Below, one piece after another: positions 1 through 6,169 of a stretch of DNA of 6,222 nt; position 1 is the first letter of the stretch; each line of letters begins with the position of its first letter. The stretch lies in NCBI GenBank assembly GCA_937872125.1, contig CALMNY010000304.1, forward strand, positions 1-6,222. Direction: 5' to 3'. The stretch comes from an uncultured Candidatus Competibacteraceae bacterium (lineage in GTDB: Bacteria > Pseudomonadota > Gammaproteobacteria > Competibacterales > Competibacteraceae). The notes under the pieces are model-generated. The model had not been told where the DNA came from and did not search any database. It saw only the letters and a list, made by a program, of their open reading frames with translations. Both the position numbers and the translations under genes were made by a program.

Positions 1-1
1 G

Positions 2-430
2 CTCTGGTTGCACCGGGTGCAAACCCGGGAAGAGGGGCAAATTCTGTACTATGAAAGCGGTGCGCTGGTGCCGGATGGTTATTCGCTGCTGTGCTACTTG
101 CTCCGCGACGTGCGCGCCGAGCAGGTCGCCTCGATGGACCCGAAATTGCTCCATCTGCTGTTCGGGATGCAAATTTGGATGCGGGCCTGCGGTATCCGCC
201 AGCCGCTACGGATCGATAGCGGCTATCGCACGGCGAAGACCAACGCGAACACCGAAGGTGCGGCGATCCATTCCCAGCATCGGTTCGGCAAAGCGGCAGA
301 CTTCGCCGTGGCGGGGATTCCCAGTGCGGTATTGGCGAAACTGGCGCAGCGGTTCGCCGCCGGTGGCGTCGGCGTCTATCCAACCTTCGTGCACGTCGAT
401 ACCGGTCCCGTGAGAAGGTGGACGGGATAA
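2..430 (+). CDS. YcbK/MepK-like M15 zinc peptidase (DUF882), 5'-truncated by window edge
   Basis: The frame is open to the left edge, so the true start lies outside the window. A TTG at 8 is probably internal, because the preceding codons (Leu-Trp) fit the family's N-terminal region. Numbering from that TTG, the conserved core is all present: SGYR at 71-74 with TN at 78-79, the zinc motif S-x-H-x2-G-x-A-x-D (H91, D98), GGVG(V)YP at 119-125, and the final FVHVD (H129, D131) followed by TGPVRRW at the C-terminus. Family members such as E. coli MepK (YcbK) are murein endopeptidases that cut peptide cross-links in the periplasm. No signal peptide can be judged because the N-terminus is missing. 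It converges with the secretion operon, so a role as the cell-wall-opening enzyme of the transfer machine is plausible but inferred. The ligand set looks intact, so an active enzyme is expected. Confidence 0.85.
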   Translation, partial: LWLHRVQTREEGQILYYESGALVPDGYSLLCYLLRDVRAEQVASMDPKLLHLLFGMQIWMRACGIRQPLRIDSGYRTAKTNANTEGAAIHSQHRFGKAADFAVAGIPSAVLAKLAQRFAAGGVGVYPTFVHVDTGPVRRWTG

Positions 431-431
431 C

Positions 432-566
432 CTAAATTTTTGGGCGCTGGGACTCCTCCTGGGCTTTCGGGTCGCAGCGCCGGTTCTGAATACTTTGCAC
501 GCCATCAACCCTTGGATTCCGGCGCTCGATGATGTCCAGCATGAAAACGGCAGAGACACCCCCTAA
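432..566 (+). CDS. Putative small membrane protein, no canonical start codon
   Basis: Directly after the peptidase stop, in the frame shifted by +1, an open stretch runs from about 414 (after a TGA at 411) to a TAA at 564-566. From the CTA codon at 432 it encodes about 44 residues with protein-like character: a hydrophobic segment (FWALGLLLGF, then RVAAPVL), then a polar tail with AINPWIPALDD and an acidic/polar end. No ATG or GTG is in frame. The only in-frame TTG (495) falls after the hydrophobic segment, and a CTG at 447 is possible. A purine-rich AGAAGGTGGA at 413-422 could serve as ribosome-binding site, or translation could be coupled to the peptidase. It may be a real small inner-membrane protein with an unusual start, or a gene whose start codon was lost. 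I do not recognise the family. Real coding is likely, the exact start is unknown. Confidence 0.4.
   Translation, partial: LNFWALGLLLGFRVAAPVLNTLHAINPWIPALDDVQHENGRDTP
443..481 (+). repeat. Imperfect inverted repeat (hairpin) just after peptidase gene
   Basis: GGCGCTG at 443-449 pairs perfectly with CAGCGCC at 475-481. After one G-G mismatch, GAC (451-453) pairs with GTC (471-473), leaving a 17-nt loop. There is no T-run after it on either strand, so it does not read as a standard intrinsic terminator. It also lies inside the putative small reading frame, so it may be only a coding by-product. Confidence 0.35.
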
Positions 567-579
567 TTCAGAAAGATGA

Positions 580-588
580 TGGTATAAT
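580..588 (+). promoter_or_regulatory. Extended -10 promoter element, no gene downstream
   Basis: TGGTATAAT matches the extended -10 consensus (TGn plus TATAAT) exactly. There is no recognisable -35 box upstream, which extended -10 promoters can lack. A transcript starting near 595 would run into the 3' end of the DotF-like gene in antisense, since no plus-strand gene follows. It may be a true antisense or small-RNA promoter, a relic, or a chance match in an AT-rich patch. Confidence 0.4.
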
Positions 589-612
589 TAATCGACGTTT
601 TCCCCGGCCCAA

Positions 613-642
613 ACCCGCGCGGCCCGCCGCCTCCAAGCGGGT
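613..642. repeat. GC-rich nested hairpin downstream of the secretion operon
   Basis: ACCCGC at 613-618 pairs with GCGGGT at 637-642, and inside it GCGG (619-622) can pair with CCGC (627-630). It lies about 65 bases past the last stop of the minus-strand operon. No T-run follows on the minus strand, so intrinsic termination is doubtful. It might protect the mRNA 3' end or simply reflect high GC content. Confidence 0.3.
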
Positions 643-708
643 ATCCAGCACGCAGGGGCGTCCAGCAGCGTGGTGATCGGGCAAAGGGCTCCACGAACTT
701 TCGCGCGT

Positions 709-1590
709 TCACCGCACCACTCGCCCGTCGGCCAGGACCACAATCCCCCGAACCGGATCGACCGCCTGCACCGTCCCCAAGGTTTCTAGCCGCTCGCCAG
801 CGGTCACGGTTACCTCACCCCCCTTGGGCGTCCGCAACCAAGCCCGGTCGCCGCTGGTGGCCTTCACCGACCAGCCCGCCACCGGTCGGCTGGATGCCCC
901 CGCGGCCGCCGGCGCCAGAACGCCGAGCGCCGGAACACCCAGACCACGCTGGATGCGGGCCTCCAACTCTCCGACGAGAGCGCGCAAGGCCGCGATCTCC
1001 TGCCGAGCCGCCTGCAGTTCTTGCTGTAACTGGTCCTGTCGCACCACGGTCTGTTGCTGCCACATGCCGGCGTTCTGCACCAGCGCCTGCGCGGTCTGAT
1101 TCAGAGCAGTCACGATCTGGACCACCCCATCCAGTTGGCCCTGAACGTCGCCCAAGCGCTTCAGGGTCTCCTCGTCCACGCTGAACAGGAAGTCGTATTG
1201 CTCCCCGTTGCGAATGGTGAACTGCGGCAGGTTTGGCGGCGGCGTGCGCGGTGGCTGATCGCGCAACGGCGTTGCCAGCTCGCCCGGGGGCGGCCCGGGA
1301 CGAGCGGCCTGCGGCCCGGCGGCGCCGCTCAAGTCAACCAGGCGGGGCGCCGCGGGCGGCGGCGCCCACAGGCGCCGGACATCGTAAATCCCGGTCTCCT
1401 TGAGCAGTCCGGCGGCGCCATAGAGCAGAATGACTCCCAAGCCCAGCAGCCCGATGAGGTGGCCGGAACTCCAGCGGAAGCGGGGTTTGGCGATCACCGT
1501 CGCGCCGGACGGCAAATCGGGTGGCGGTTCGGCGGGCGGCGAGACCGGTTCCCGGGCGGGATGTTCGAGTTGCGGGATTTCGGCGGACAG
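709..1590 (-). CDS. DotF/IcmG/TraP-like type IVB secretion inner-membrane protein
   Basis: This is the last gene of the operon, in the position of icmG/traP after icmE/traO. Numbering from the TTG at 1515 (268 aa), it shows a short cytoplasmic N-terminus, one membrane segment at about 20-38, a proline-rich linker (about 51-98), a heptad-like, Gln-rich coiled coil at about 115-190, and a small C-terminal domain (about 212-268) with VAGWSVKA, RAWLRTPKGG and a VDPVRGIVVLADG end, as in TraP-type proteins. In the family, DotF is an accessory inner-membrane protein that contacts DotG and helps substrate handling. The TTG has no ribosome-binding site, and there is no in-frame ATG or GTG. A CTG at 1590, eight bases after GGAG (1602-1599), gives 293 aa with a Pro/Glu-rich cytoplasmic start, and I prefer it. 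Assignment rests on architecture and gene order more than on residues. Confidence 0.7.
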   Translation of the reverse strand: MSAEIPQLEHPAREPVSPPAEPPPDLPSGATVIAKPRFRWSSGHLIGLLGLGVILLYGAAGLLKETGIYDVRRLWAPPPAAPRLVDLSGAAGPQAARPGPPPGELATPLRDQPPRTPPPNLPQFTIRNGEQYDFLFSVDEETLKRLGDVQGQLDGVVQIVTALNQTAQALVQNAGMWQQQTVVRQDQLQQELQAARQEIAALRALVGELEARIQRGLGVPALGVLAPAAAGASSRPVAGWSVKATSGDRAWLRTPKGGEVTVTAGERLETLGTVQAVDPVRGIVVLADGRVVR

Positions 1591-1595
1591 GGCAC

Positions 1596-2942
1596 TTACT
1601 CCGTAGCAAGACCGGCGGGAGACGCGCTCGGCGGCGGGGCGGAACCGGCGGACAATCCGGTCGCAATACCAGCGGCGCTGGCGGAAGCACGAACGGGCGG
1701 GCGCGGGGCCGAGACCGGGACAGGACGGGCGGCGGAAACGGCCGCCGTCTGCGTGGCGCCGCCCGAGGCCTCCTCCGGCGATCCCTCACGCGTCGTCGGC
1801 GCCACGATCAACACCCCGATCCCGGTCCCCGCTTGCACGGTGATGGTGTTGGGTCGTCGGAAGTGTTCGGCAACCGCATGGCCCAGCCGTTCGCCGACGG
1901 TTCCTACGGCGGCCCGGACGATGTCCTCGTGGTCGAGATCGTCCTTGGGCACGCTCACGACATTACCGAGCGGTCCCACCGTAGTGATCGAATGGCTGGC
2001 TTGCACAGCCTGGCCATACCCTTCCAGGAAGCTCGCCGCCACCAGCGAACCCCAGCGCTCCAGAATGTGGTGGTCGACGCCCGTCGCCAGCGCTGTACGG
2101 GCGGTTTCCAGATCGATGGCATAGGCATCGATCGAGTAGGTGCCGCGATCCGGGGTCGTCAGATCGGTGAATTTGACCAGAACCCGCTCCGGGCGGCTGC
2201 CCACCACCGGCGGAAACCGGCCCAGTTCGCCCAGCAAGACCGCGCCCTTGAACCGCTCGCCCACCACCTTGGCGCGTACCGGACCTGGCTCGTCGCTGTT
2301 GATGGCCGTCTGCAATACGGCGTGAAGGATGTCGCCGGGAGCCAGCAGGCCGCGCCGGTCGCGCGGGCGCTCGACGCGGCCCTCGACCCCGAACAGCTCG
2401 GCCGGTTTTCGCTGCTCGGCCCGCTCGCGCTGGCCCTGGAGGTCCTCGAATGCCACCATGCGGGTCGGTTTGGGAGCAAAACGTTCCCGGTACGCCAATA
2501 ACCCTTGCATTTGCTCGCGCATGGCGCGGGCGAACGCGTTGGCGCGCGCCGCCGAATCCTCCGGCGGTGGTGCAGCCGGTACGGGGGCCGCCGCCGCCGC
2601 CGGAGGGGTTGCCACTGGTGCCGCTCCGGCTGACGCCGGCACCTCGGCAGTGCGCGGCTCCAGGCGCGGTGGGGTCGGCGCGGCGCTGCCGCCGATTGCC
2701 AGCGCGCGGTCGGCCCGCCGGTGGTCGGCCATTTGTTGCAGGCGGTCGTATTCGGGCGTCTGCGGTCCGCCCGGGATCGACTCCACGGGCTGAACGCCGG
2801 GCGCGCGGGCGGTCGCCGGCGCCCGAATGTCCGGTTCCCAGGCCGCCCAAAGATAGACGCCGACTGCGGCCACGACCAGACCCGCCAGCAGCAGGGCCGA
2901 TCGATTGCGCAGGACCTTTTTCAGGACATCGAGAGGGTTCAA
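1596..2942 (-). CDS. dotG: DotG/IcmE/TraO-like VirB10-type channel protein
   Basis: This 448-aa protein has a TM helix at about 16-33, a segment EYDRLQQMADHRRADRA (64-80) leading to a G-x-S-x3-PT motif (84-91) typical of DotG/TraO, a Pro/Ala-rich linker, and a VirB10/TrbI-like domain at about 200-382. That domain begins APGDILHAVLQTAINSDEPGP, and contains GAVLLGELGRF, a VKFTDLTTPDRG strand and a final ITVQAGTGIGVLIV strand. It forms the envelope-spanning channel of the type IVB core. Length matches IncI TraO rather than Legionella DotG, which carries a long repeat region. The TTG start (2942) is supported by GAGGA eight bases upstream, overlapping the end of dotH; the gap to dotH is four bases. 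Unusually, about 65 low-complexity Ala/Pro/Ser residues follow the VirB10 domain. Confidence 0.9.
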   Translation of the reverse strand: MNPLDVLKKVLRNRSALLLAGLVVAAVGVYLWAAWEPDIRAPATARAPGVQPVESIPGGPQTPEYDRLQQMADHRRADRALAIGGSAAPTPPRLEPRTAEVPASAGAAPVATPPAAAAAPVPAAPPPEDSAARANAFARAMREQMQGLLAYRERFAPKPTRMVAFEDLQGQRERAEQRKPAELFGVEGRVERPRDRRGLLAPGDILHAVLQTAINSDEPGPVRAKVVGERFKGAVLLGELGRFPPVVGSRPERVLVKFTDLTTPDRGTYSIDAYAIDLETARTALATGVDHHILERWGSLVAASFLEGYGQAVQASHSITTVGPLGNVVSVPKDDLDHEDIVRAAVGTVGERLGHAVAEHFRRPNTITVQAGTGIGVLIVAPTTREGSPEEASGGATQTAAVSAARPVPVSAPRPPVRASASAAGIATGLSAGSAPPPSASPAGLATE

Positions 2943-2946
2943 CGCC

Positions 2947-4008
2947 TTATTCCTCGGTCACGATTTCGGTGAGATTGCCGTTGAAGCTGGCCAGGAGCAC
3001 CGGCACATCAGGCAGCTTGTAGGCCCGCAACCCGCTGGGATTGCTCGCCCGCTGCCCGTATTCGGGACTGTAGATTTCGGCCACCGTGCGCAGATACAAC
3101 GCGTCGTCCGTCCGCCAAGCCATCGCTTCCGGTTCTGCCCCCCGGATCGCAATCCGCTTCGCCGAAGCGACCGGCGGCAACCCGTTCAACACGTTCAGCA
3201 GGGCCGTCTCGATCCCGGCGGGGCTGACCGCATGGTACTCGACCGCAGCGTTGGGGCCGGCCAGCGGCAGTTTGAATTCCTTGCGGGCGTCCACGGTTTT
3301 CTGGCCCAGCACCAGGGTTAACACCACGGGGGTTTCCAGTCCCTTCAGCGTCACCACCAGATTTCCGGCGCCCCGACTCGCCACCGGCTGGACCACCAGC
3401 ACGCTCGGCAGGTCTTCCTTGTTGCCGGTCGTGGTGCTGGCCGACACCACGAACAGGCTCTCGTTAAATCCTTGATAGGCGGTGATTGGCCACGCCTTGC
3501 CGGTGCGGTCGGTAAAGAGGATGCTGGTGCCATACCCCTGCCCCACCCGCACCATGGGCGGGCGGCTGGCGTCGAGCTGGAGAGGCGCGGCGCCCATCAC
3601 GGTTTCCGGCTCCCGGTGGATCGCAGACACCGCTTCGATGGTTTCCAGCGACTGAATCAGCGTCTGTAGTTGCCCGGCGGTCATTGGCAACGCTTGATCT
3701 TCCATCGCCTCGAATCCTTCCTCCCGCGCCTGCTCCCGTCGGGCTTGGCGCGCCGGCGCGGCCGACGGCTGGGCTGGGCGGACCGTGGAGGGCGCCGTAA
3801 CCGGCGCGGCAACCCGCCCGGATGCCCCCCCAGCGGCGGCCCCCTCCGGAGCCGGTGCATCGGACGGCGCAGGCGCCGGGTTGGAGGGTGGCGCTGCCGG
3901 CGCGGCGGGCGGCGGCGCGGCGCGTACCGGGCCGGCCAGCCCGCTCGAACTCAGGATCAGGACCAGCGCCCGCACCCGCAGCGCCTGCGGCCGGAGCCAG
4001 GTGGCCAT
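2947..4008 (-). CDS. dotH: DotH/IcmK/TraN-like outer-membrane core subunit
   Basis: This 353-aa protein has an N-terminal signal peptide (basic residues, hydrophobic stretch about 12-25, probable cleavage after VRA at 28-30), then a Pro/Ala-rich linker to about 88. The conserved DotH/IcmK part follows: LPMTAGQLQTL (107-117), the YGTSILFTDRTGKAWPI block (159-175), QGFNESLFVVS, and a C-terminal domain (about 240-347) ending in VLLASFNGNLTEIV. In Dot/Icm machines DotH joins the lipoproteins DotC and DotD to build the outer-membrane ring around DotG; neither lipoprotein gene is in this window. The start overlaps the dotI stop as TGATG, with AGGGGA eight bases upstream, indicating translational coupling. 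The family match is strong in the IcmK block. Confidence 0.92.
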   Translation of the reverse strand: MATWLRPQALRVRALVLILSSSGLAGPVRAAPPPAAPAAPPSNPAPAPSDAPAPEGAAAGGASGRVAAPVTAPSTVRPAQPSAAPARQARREQAREEGFEAMEDQALPMTAGQLQTLIQSLETIEAVSAIHREPETVMGAAPLQLDASRPPMVRVGQGYGTSILFTDRTGKAWPITAYQGFNESLFVVSASTTTGNKEDLPSVLVVQPVASRGAGNLVVTLKGLETPVVLTLVLGQKTVDARKEFKLPLAGPNAAVEYHAVSPAGIETALLNVLNGLPPVASAKRIAIRGAEPEAMAWRTDDALYLRTVAEIYSPEYGQRASNPSGLRAYKLPDVPVLLASFNGNLTEIVTEE

Positions 4009-4688
4009 CAGCGCTTCCCCTCGGCGGGTCGGGCGACGATTTGGTGAATCGCGTACCCGCGCGGCAGCTCGTGGGTCGGAATCCGCACGATCAACAGGTC
4101 CACGATGTTGCGCTGCGGTTGGCTGCTGCTGGAACCGCCCTCGTAGCCGATCTGGATCGGCACTTCCACCCGCCAGGCGTAGCGGTTCCCCAACACCCCC
4201 TGATTGACGATCACCGCTGGATCGGTGGCCACCACGCGCGTGATCAGCCGCCGTTTCTCCACCGCCGTCAGGATTCCCGCATCGTCCAGCGCCTTCAGGT
4301 GCCCCTTGAAACCCTCGGCGGTAAACAGCTCCCGTAGCGTCGAAAGCTGTTCTCTCAGGTGGACGTGATCGAGCGTGTAAGCCCGGGTGACCGACTGGGT
4401 CGCCCAGGTCAACAACGCCTCCTGCGGGACGTAGGGCTCGCTGATCGGCACCAGCGGAATCTGCCGCCCGTCGGCGGTGGTCGCGAAATATTCCGGCTGG
4501 GGCGGATGCAGGAGGGTCCAGACGTGGCCGAAGCTGCTCAGCGCCAGGGCGACGCCCAGCGCGATATTCGCCAGCACCGACCAGCGCAACTTCAGTTCGA
4601 TGGCGTCGAGCAGGTTATGAACGGGCGCGATCCCGCGCATGCCCCCTTCCCGGGGAGAGACCGTAGAGGGTTCGGGCGGCGCGGGCAT
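4008..4688 (-). CDS. dotI: DotI/IcmL/TraM-like type IVB secretion inner-membrane protein
   Basis: This 226-aa protein has a cytoplasmic N-terminus of about 36 residues, one membrane helix at about 37-58, and a periplasmic DotI/IcmL domain. Visible family features are the YFATTADGRQIPLVPISEP segment (67-85), a conserved WATQSVTRAYTLD region (95-107), LFTAEGF (121-127), and late strands with NQGVLGNRYAWRVEVPI (162-178) and GYAIHQIVARP. DotI is an inner-membrane component of type IVB secretion and IncI conjugation systems, structurally related to VirB8. The ATG at 4688 has an excellent ribosome-binding site, GAGGAG six bases upstream. It is first in the minus-strand operon and shares one base with dotH. 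Its promoter should lie in the AT-rich divergent region just upstream. Confidence 0.92.
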   Translation of the reverse strand: MPAPPEPSTVSPREGGMRGIAPVHNLLDAIELKLRWSVLANIALGVALALSSFGHVWTLLHPPQPEYFATTADGRQIPLVPISEPYVPQEALLTWATQSVTRAYTLDHVHLREQLSTLRELFTAEGFKGHLKALDDAGILTAVEKRRLITRVVATDPAVIVNQGVLGNRYAWRVEVPIQIGYEGGSSSSQPQRNIVDLLIVRIPTHELPRGYAIHQIVARPAEGKR

Positions 4689-4726
4689 GACGAGCTCCTC
4701 AAAAATCGGGTGGGGTGCCGAAAATG

Positions 4727-4735
4727 TGCTATGAT
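4727..4735 (+). promoter_or_regulatory. Extended -10 promoter for the YqaJ-family gene
   Basis: TGCTATGAT fits the extended -10 pattern (TGn plus a TATGAT hexamer, one mismatch to TATAAT). No clear -35 box sits upstream, as is common for this promoter class. It lies about 34 bases before the preferred ATG (4769) and points into the nuclease gene, just upstream of the inverted repeat. Alternative -10-like hexamers (TATACT at 4745-4750) leave the exact start site open. Confidence 0.45.
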
Positions 4736-4745
4736 TGTTTTAACT

Positions 4746-4770
4746 ATACTATGTTTGGAATATATAGTAT
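4746..4770. promoter_or_regulatory. Inverted repeat, possible operator in the divergent promoter region
   Basis: ATACTAT at 4746-4752 and ATAGTAT at 4764-4770 form a perfect 7-base inverted repeat with an 11-base spacer. The centres of the two arms are 18 bases apart, which suits a dimeric repressor more loosely than the usual one-turn spacing. It lies between the divergent dotI operon and the nuclease gene, downstream of the nuclease promoter element, and its right arm overlaps the nuclease ATG. A bound protein could block both directions; as RNA it could also mask the start. Confidence 0.4.
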
Positions 4771-6109
4771 GAATACTTCCGAACGCAACTCTACCCCGGA
4801 TTTTGCGGTCCTCCTCCAAACCCTGCGCGCCCTGCCGCAAGCCCGGCACTTCACCGCCCAGCAGGCGGCCGGCTGGTTGACCCAGATGCAGGCGCGCGAA
4901 GCGGAGGGCGCAAACGGCGGCTTGCCATTCGTGGGGCACGTGCGCCGGCTGGGCGGCTTCGGCGCCAGCGAAATCGGCCTGCTGGTCGGCGAACGGCGCG
5001 GTCGCTATTCACCCTTCGGCACCGCCCGCGAAGTGGTGGCCGGCAAACTCCTCCAGCGGTTGCCCGATCCCGGCAACTCCCACACGCGCCGTGGCCTCCT
5101 GATGGAACCGTTGATTCGAGAGGAATTTCTGCAGCAAAGCGGCGCCGTCCGCCGCGACGACATCACCCGCCGGATCGCTGGCCACACCGCCGCGCGATGG
5201 CCGTGGATGCTGGCGACGCCGGACGACCTGGTGGAACTGGACGGCGTGCTGGGCGTGGTGGATTACAAGGCGCCCGCCGAACCGCTGACCGACCTGTCGT
5301 TGAGCCACACCTGTCAGTTGCACCAAATCGGTCTGCTGGCGGCGGATTTGGGCTACTCCATCGGCTTTCGGGCCATCGTCGCCTGGAATCACCGCCAGGG
5401 AACGCCCGAAGTGCTCGTTTGCGAACGCGATCCCGCCTTGGAGCAGGAACTCATCGCCGCGGGCGAGCACTACTGGAACCGGTACGTCCTGACCGGGACA
5501 TTGCCCGACTGGCCGGCCCGCGAGACCCCGGCGCTGGCGCTGGCCGACCTGCCCGTGGCGGCCAAGCTCGAGATCGAGGCCTTGGCGGAGCGCTACTGGC
5601 GACTGGACCTGTTGGCCCGGGAAGCCAAAGCGCTGACCGACGCCGCCCGCGCCCGGTTGCAGGACTGCTGCCGCGTACACCGGCTGACCGACGCGGTGGC
5701 GTGCGGTCCGGTCCAGATCAAGCCCCGCGCCACCTGGAGCCTGGAGGCGGTTGAAGCGCGGCTCGACGCGCAGGAACGGGCCGCCTTCCTGCGTCTTGCC
5801 TGGGACCCGCGGGCGCTGGTCGACCTCGTGCGCGCGCTCGGCGGCGATCCCGATGCGGCGTGCGCCAGCGGAGAACCGACCCTCGATCTGGACGCCGCGG
5901 CGACATGGTTGATGGCGCAAAAAGGCGTCCCGGAAACCGAACTGCGGGCGACCGAGTACCAGCCCAGCGTATCCCGCCGCAAGGCCGATCAGCCGGTCCT
6001 GGAACCGGTGCGGGCCGCCGCCCGCGCGGCCACCCACGATTTCGGCGCAGTCGCCGCGCCGGGCCGCGCCAGCGCGCCGCCGCTTGGGGCGCCCGCCCCA
6101 GGCGGCTGA
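4769..6109 (+). CDS. YqaJ/lambda-exonuclease-family recombination nuclease (PD-(D/E)XK)
   Basis: From the ATG at 4769 the product is 446 aa. It carries YqaJ-type motifs: GASEIG (65-70), RGLLMEPLIREEF (108-120, with E113), ATPDDL (149-154, D152), VDYK (164-167, D165 and K167 as the D-x-K of the PD-(D/E)XK site) and CQLHQ (182-186) on the next helix. Such enzymes resect double-strand ends 5' to 3' and work with an annealing protein in phage and mobile-element recombination. The core ends near TLPDWP (244-249). A long second half (about 250-446) follows, with a helical part and then a Pro/Ala-rich tail (about 415-446), longer than usual for the family. An in-frame ATG at 4751 and GTG at 4715 are alternative starts; 4769 has GGA ten bases upstream, so the ribosome-binding site is weak. 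Recombination role is inferred from family. Confidence 0.82.
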   Translation: MNTSERNSTPDFAVLLQTLRALPQARHFTAQQAAGWLTQMQAREAEGANGGLPFVGHVRRLGGFGASEIGLLVGERRGRYSPFGTAREVVAGKLLQRLPDPGNSHTRRGLLMEPLIREEFLQQSGAVRRDDITRRIAGHTAARWPWMLATPDDLVELDGVLGVVDYKAPAEPLTDLSLSHTCQLHQIGLLAADLGYSIGFRAIVAWNHRQGTPEVLVCERDPALEQELIAAGEHYWNRYVLTGTLPDWPARETPALALADLPVAAKLEIEALAERYWRLDLLAREAKALTDAARARLQDCCRVHRLTDAVACGPVQIKPRATWSLEAVEARLDAQERAAFLRLAWDPRALVDLVRALGGDPDAACASGEPTLDLDAAATWLMAQKGVPETELRATEYQPSVSRRKADQPVLEPVRAAARAATHDFGAVAAPGRASAPPLGAPAPGG

Positions 6110-6116
6110 CGCCCCA
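6085..6116 (+). repeat. Strong hairpin spanning the nuclease stop codon
   Basis: TGGGGCG (6085-6091) pairs with CGCCCCA (6110-6116), and inside it CCGCC (6093-6097) pairs with GGCGG (6101-6105) over a three-base loop. The nuclease stop (6107-6109) lies in the descending part. No T-run follows, so it is not a classical intrinsic terminator. It could stabilise or weaken expression of the following gene, or be incidental in GC-rich DNA. Confidence 0.4.
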
Positions 6117-6169
6117 CCGCTCCCCGCGCCCGCAGGCCGGCGCGCTCTTTGCCCACAGGAGATATTACT

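Larger units (their letters stand above)
567..708. other. Non-coding stretch between convergent genes
   Basis: This stretch separates the end of the small plus-strand frame from the end of the minus-strand secretion operon. It holds a consensus extended -10 element (580-588), an AT-rich patch, and a GC-rich segment with a nested hairpin (613-642). I see no convincing gene. A short minus-strand frame is open here but has no good start or ribosome-binding site. No T-rich intrinsic terminator is visible for either converging transcript. Confidence 0.5.

Noticed and set aside
591..708. Short minus-strand frame after the secretion operon (VLDTRLEAAGRAGLGRGKR-like)
   Set aside because: It has no canonical start with a ribosome-binding site, and its Gly/Arg/Ala-rich composition is expected from GC-rich non-coding DNA.
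853..860. GCTGGTGG, the E. coli Chi sequence (reverse copies at 2039-2046 and 3393-3400)
   Set aside because: Chi-like octamers occur by chance in GC-rich coding DNA, and Chi sequence differs between lineages, so no function is claimed.
1054..2501. Long plus-strand open frames (over 320 codons) opposite dotG and the DotF-like gene
   Set aside because: They are antisense to recognisable DotG/DotF coding, are rich in Arg/Gly/Ala as expected from GC-rich shadows, and show no domain or ribosome-binding site.
3670..4337. Plus-strand frames opposite the dotH/dotI junction
   Set aside because: Translations are Arg/Pro/Ala-rich shadows of the Pro/Ala linker of DotH and of DotI; no start signals or motifs.
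5009..6037. Minus-strand open frame opposite the YqaJ-family gene
   Set aside because: It is the complement of a gene with clear nuclease motifs, and its Gly/Arg/Gln-rich translation has no recognisable family.
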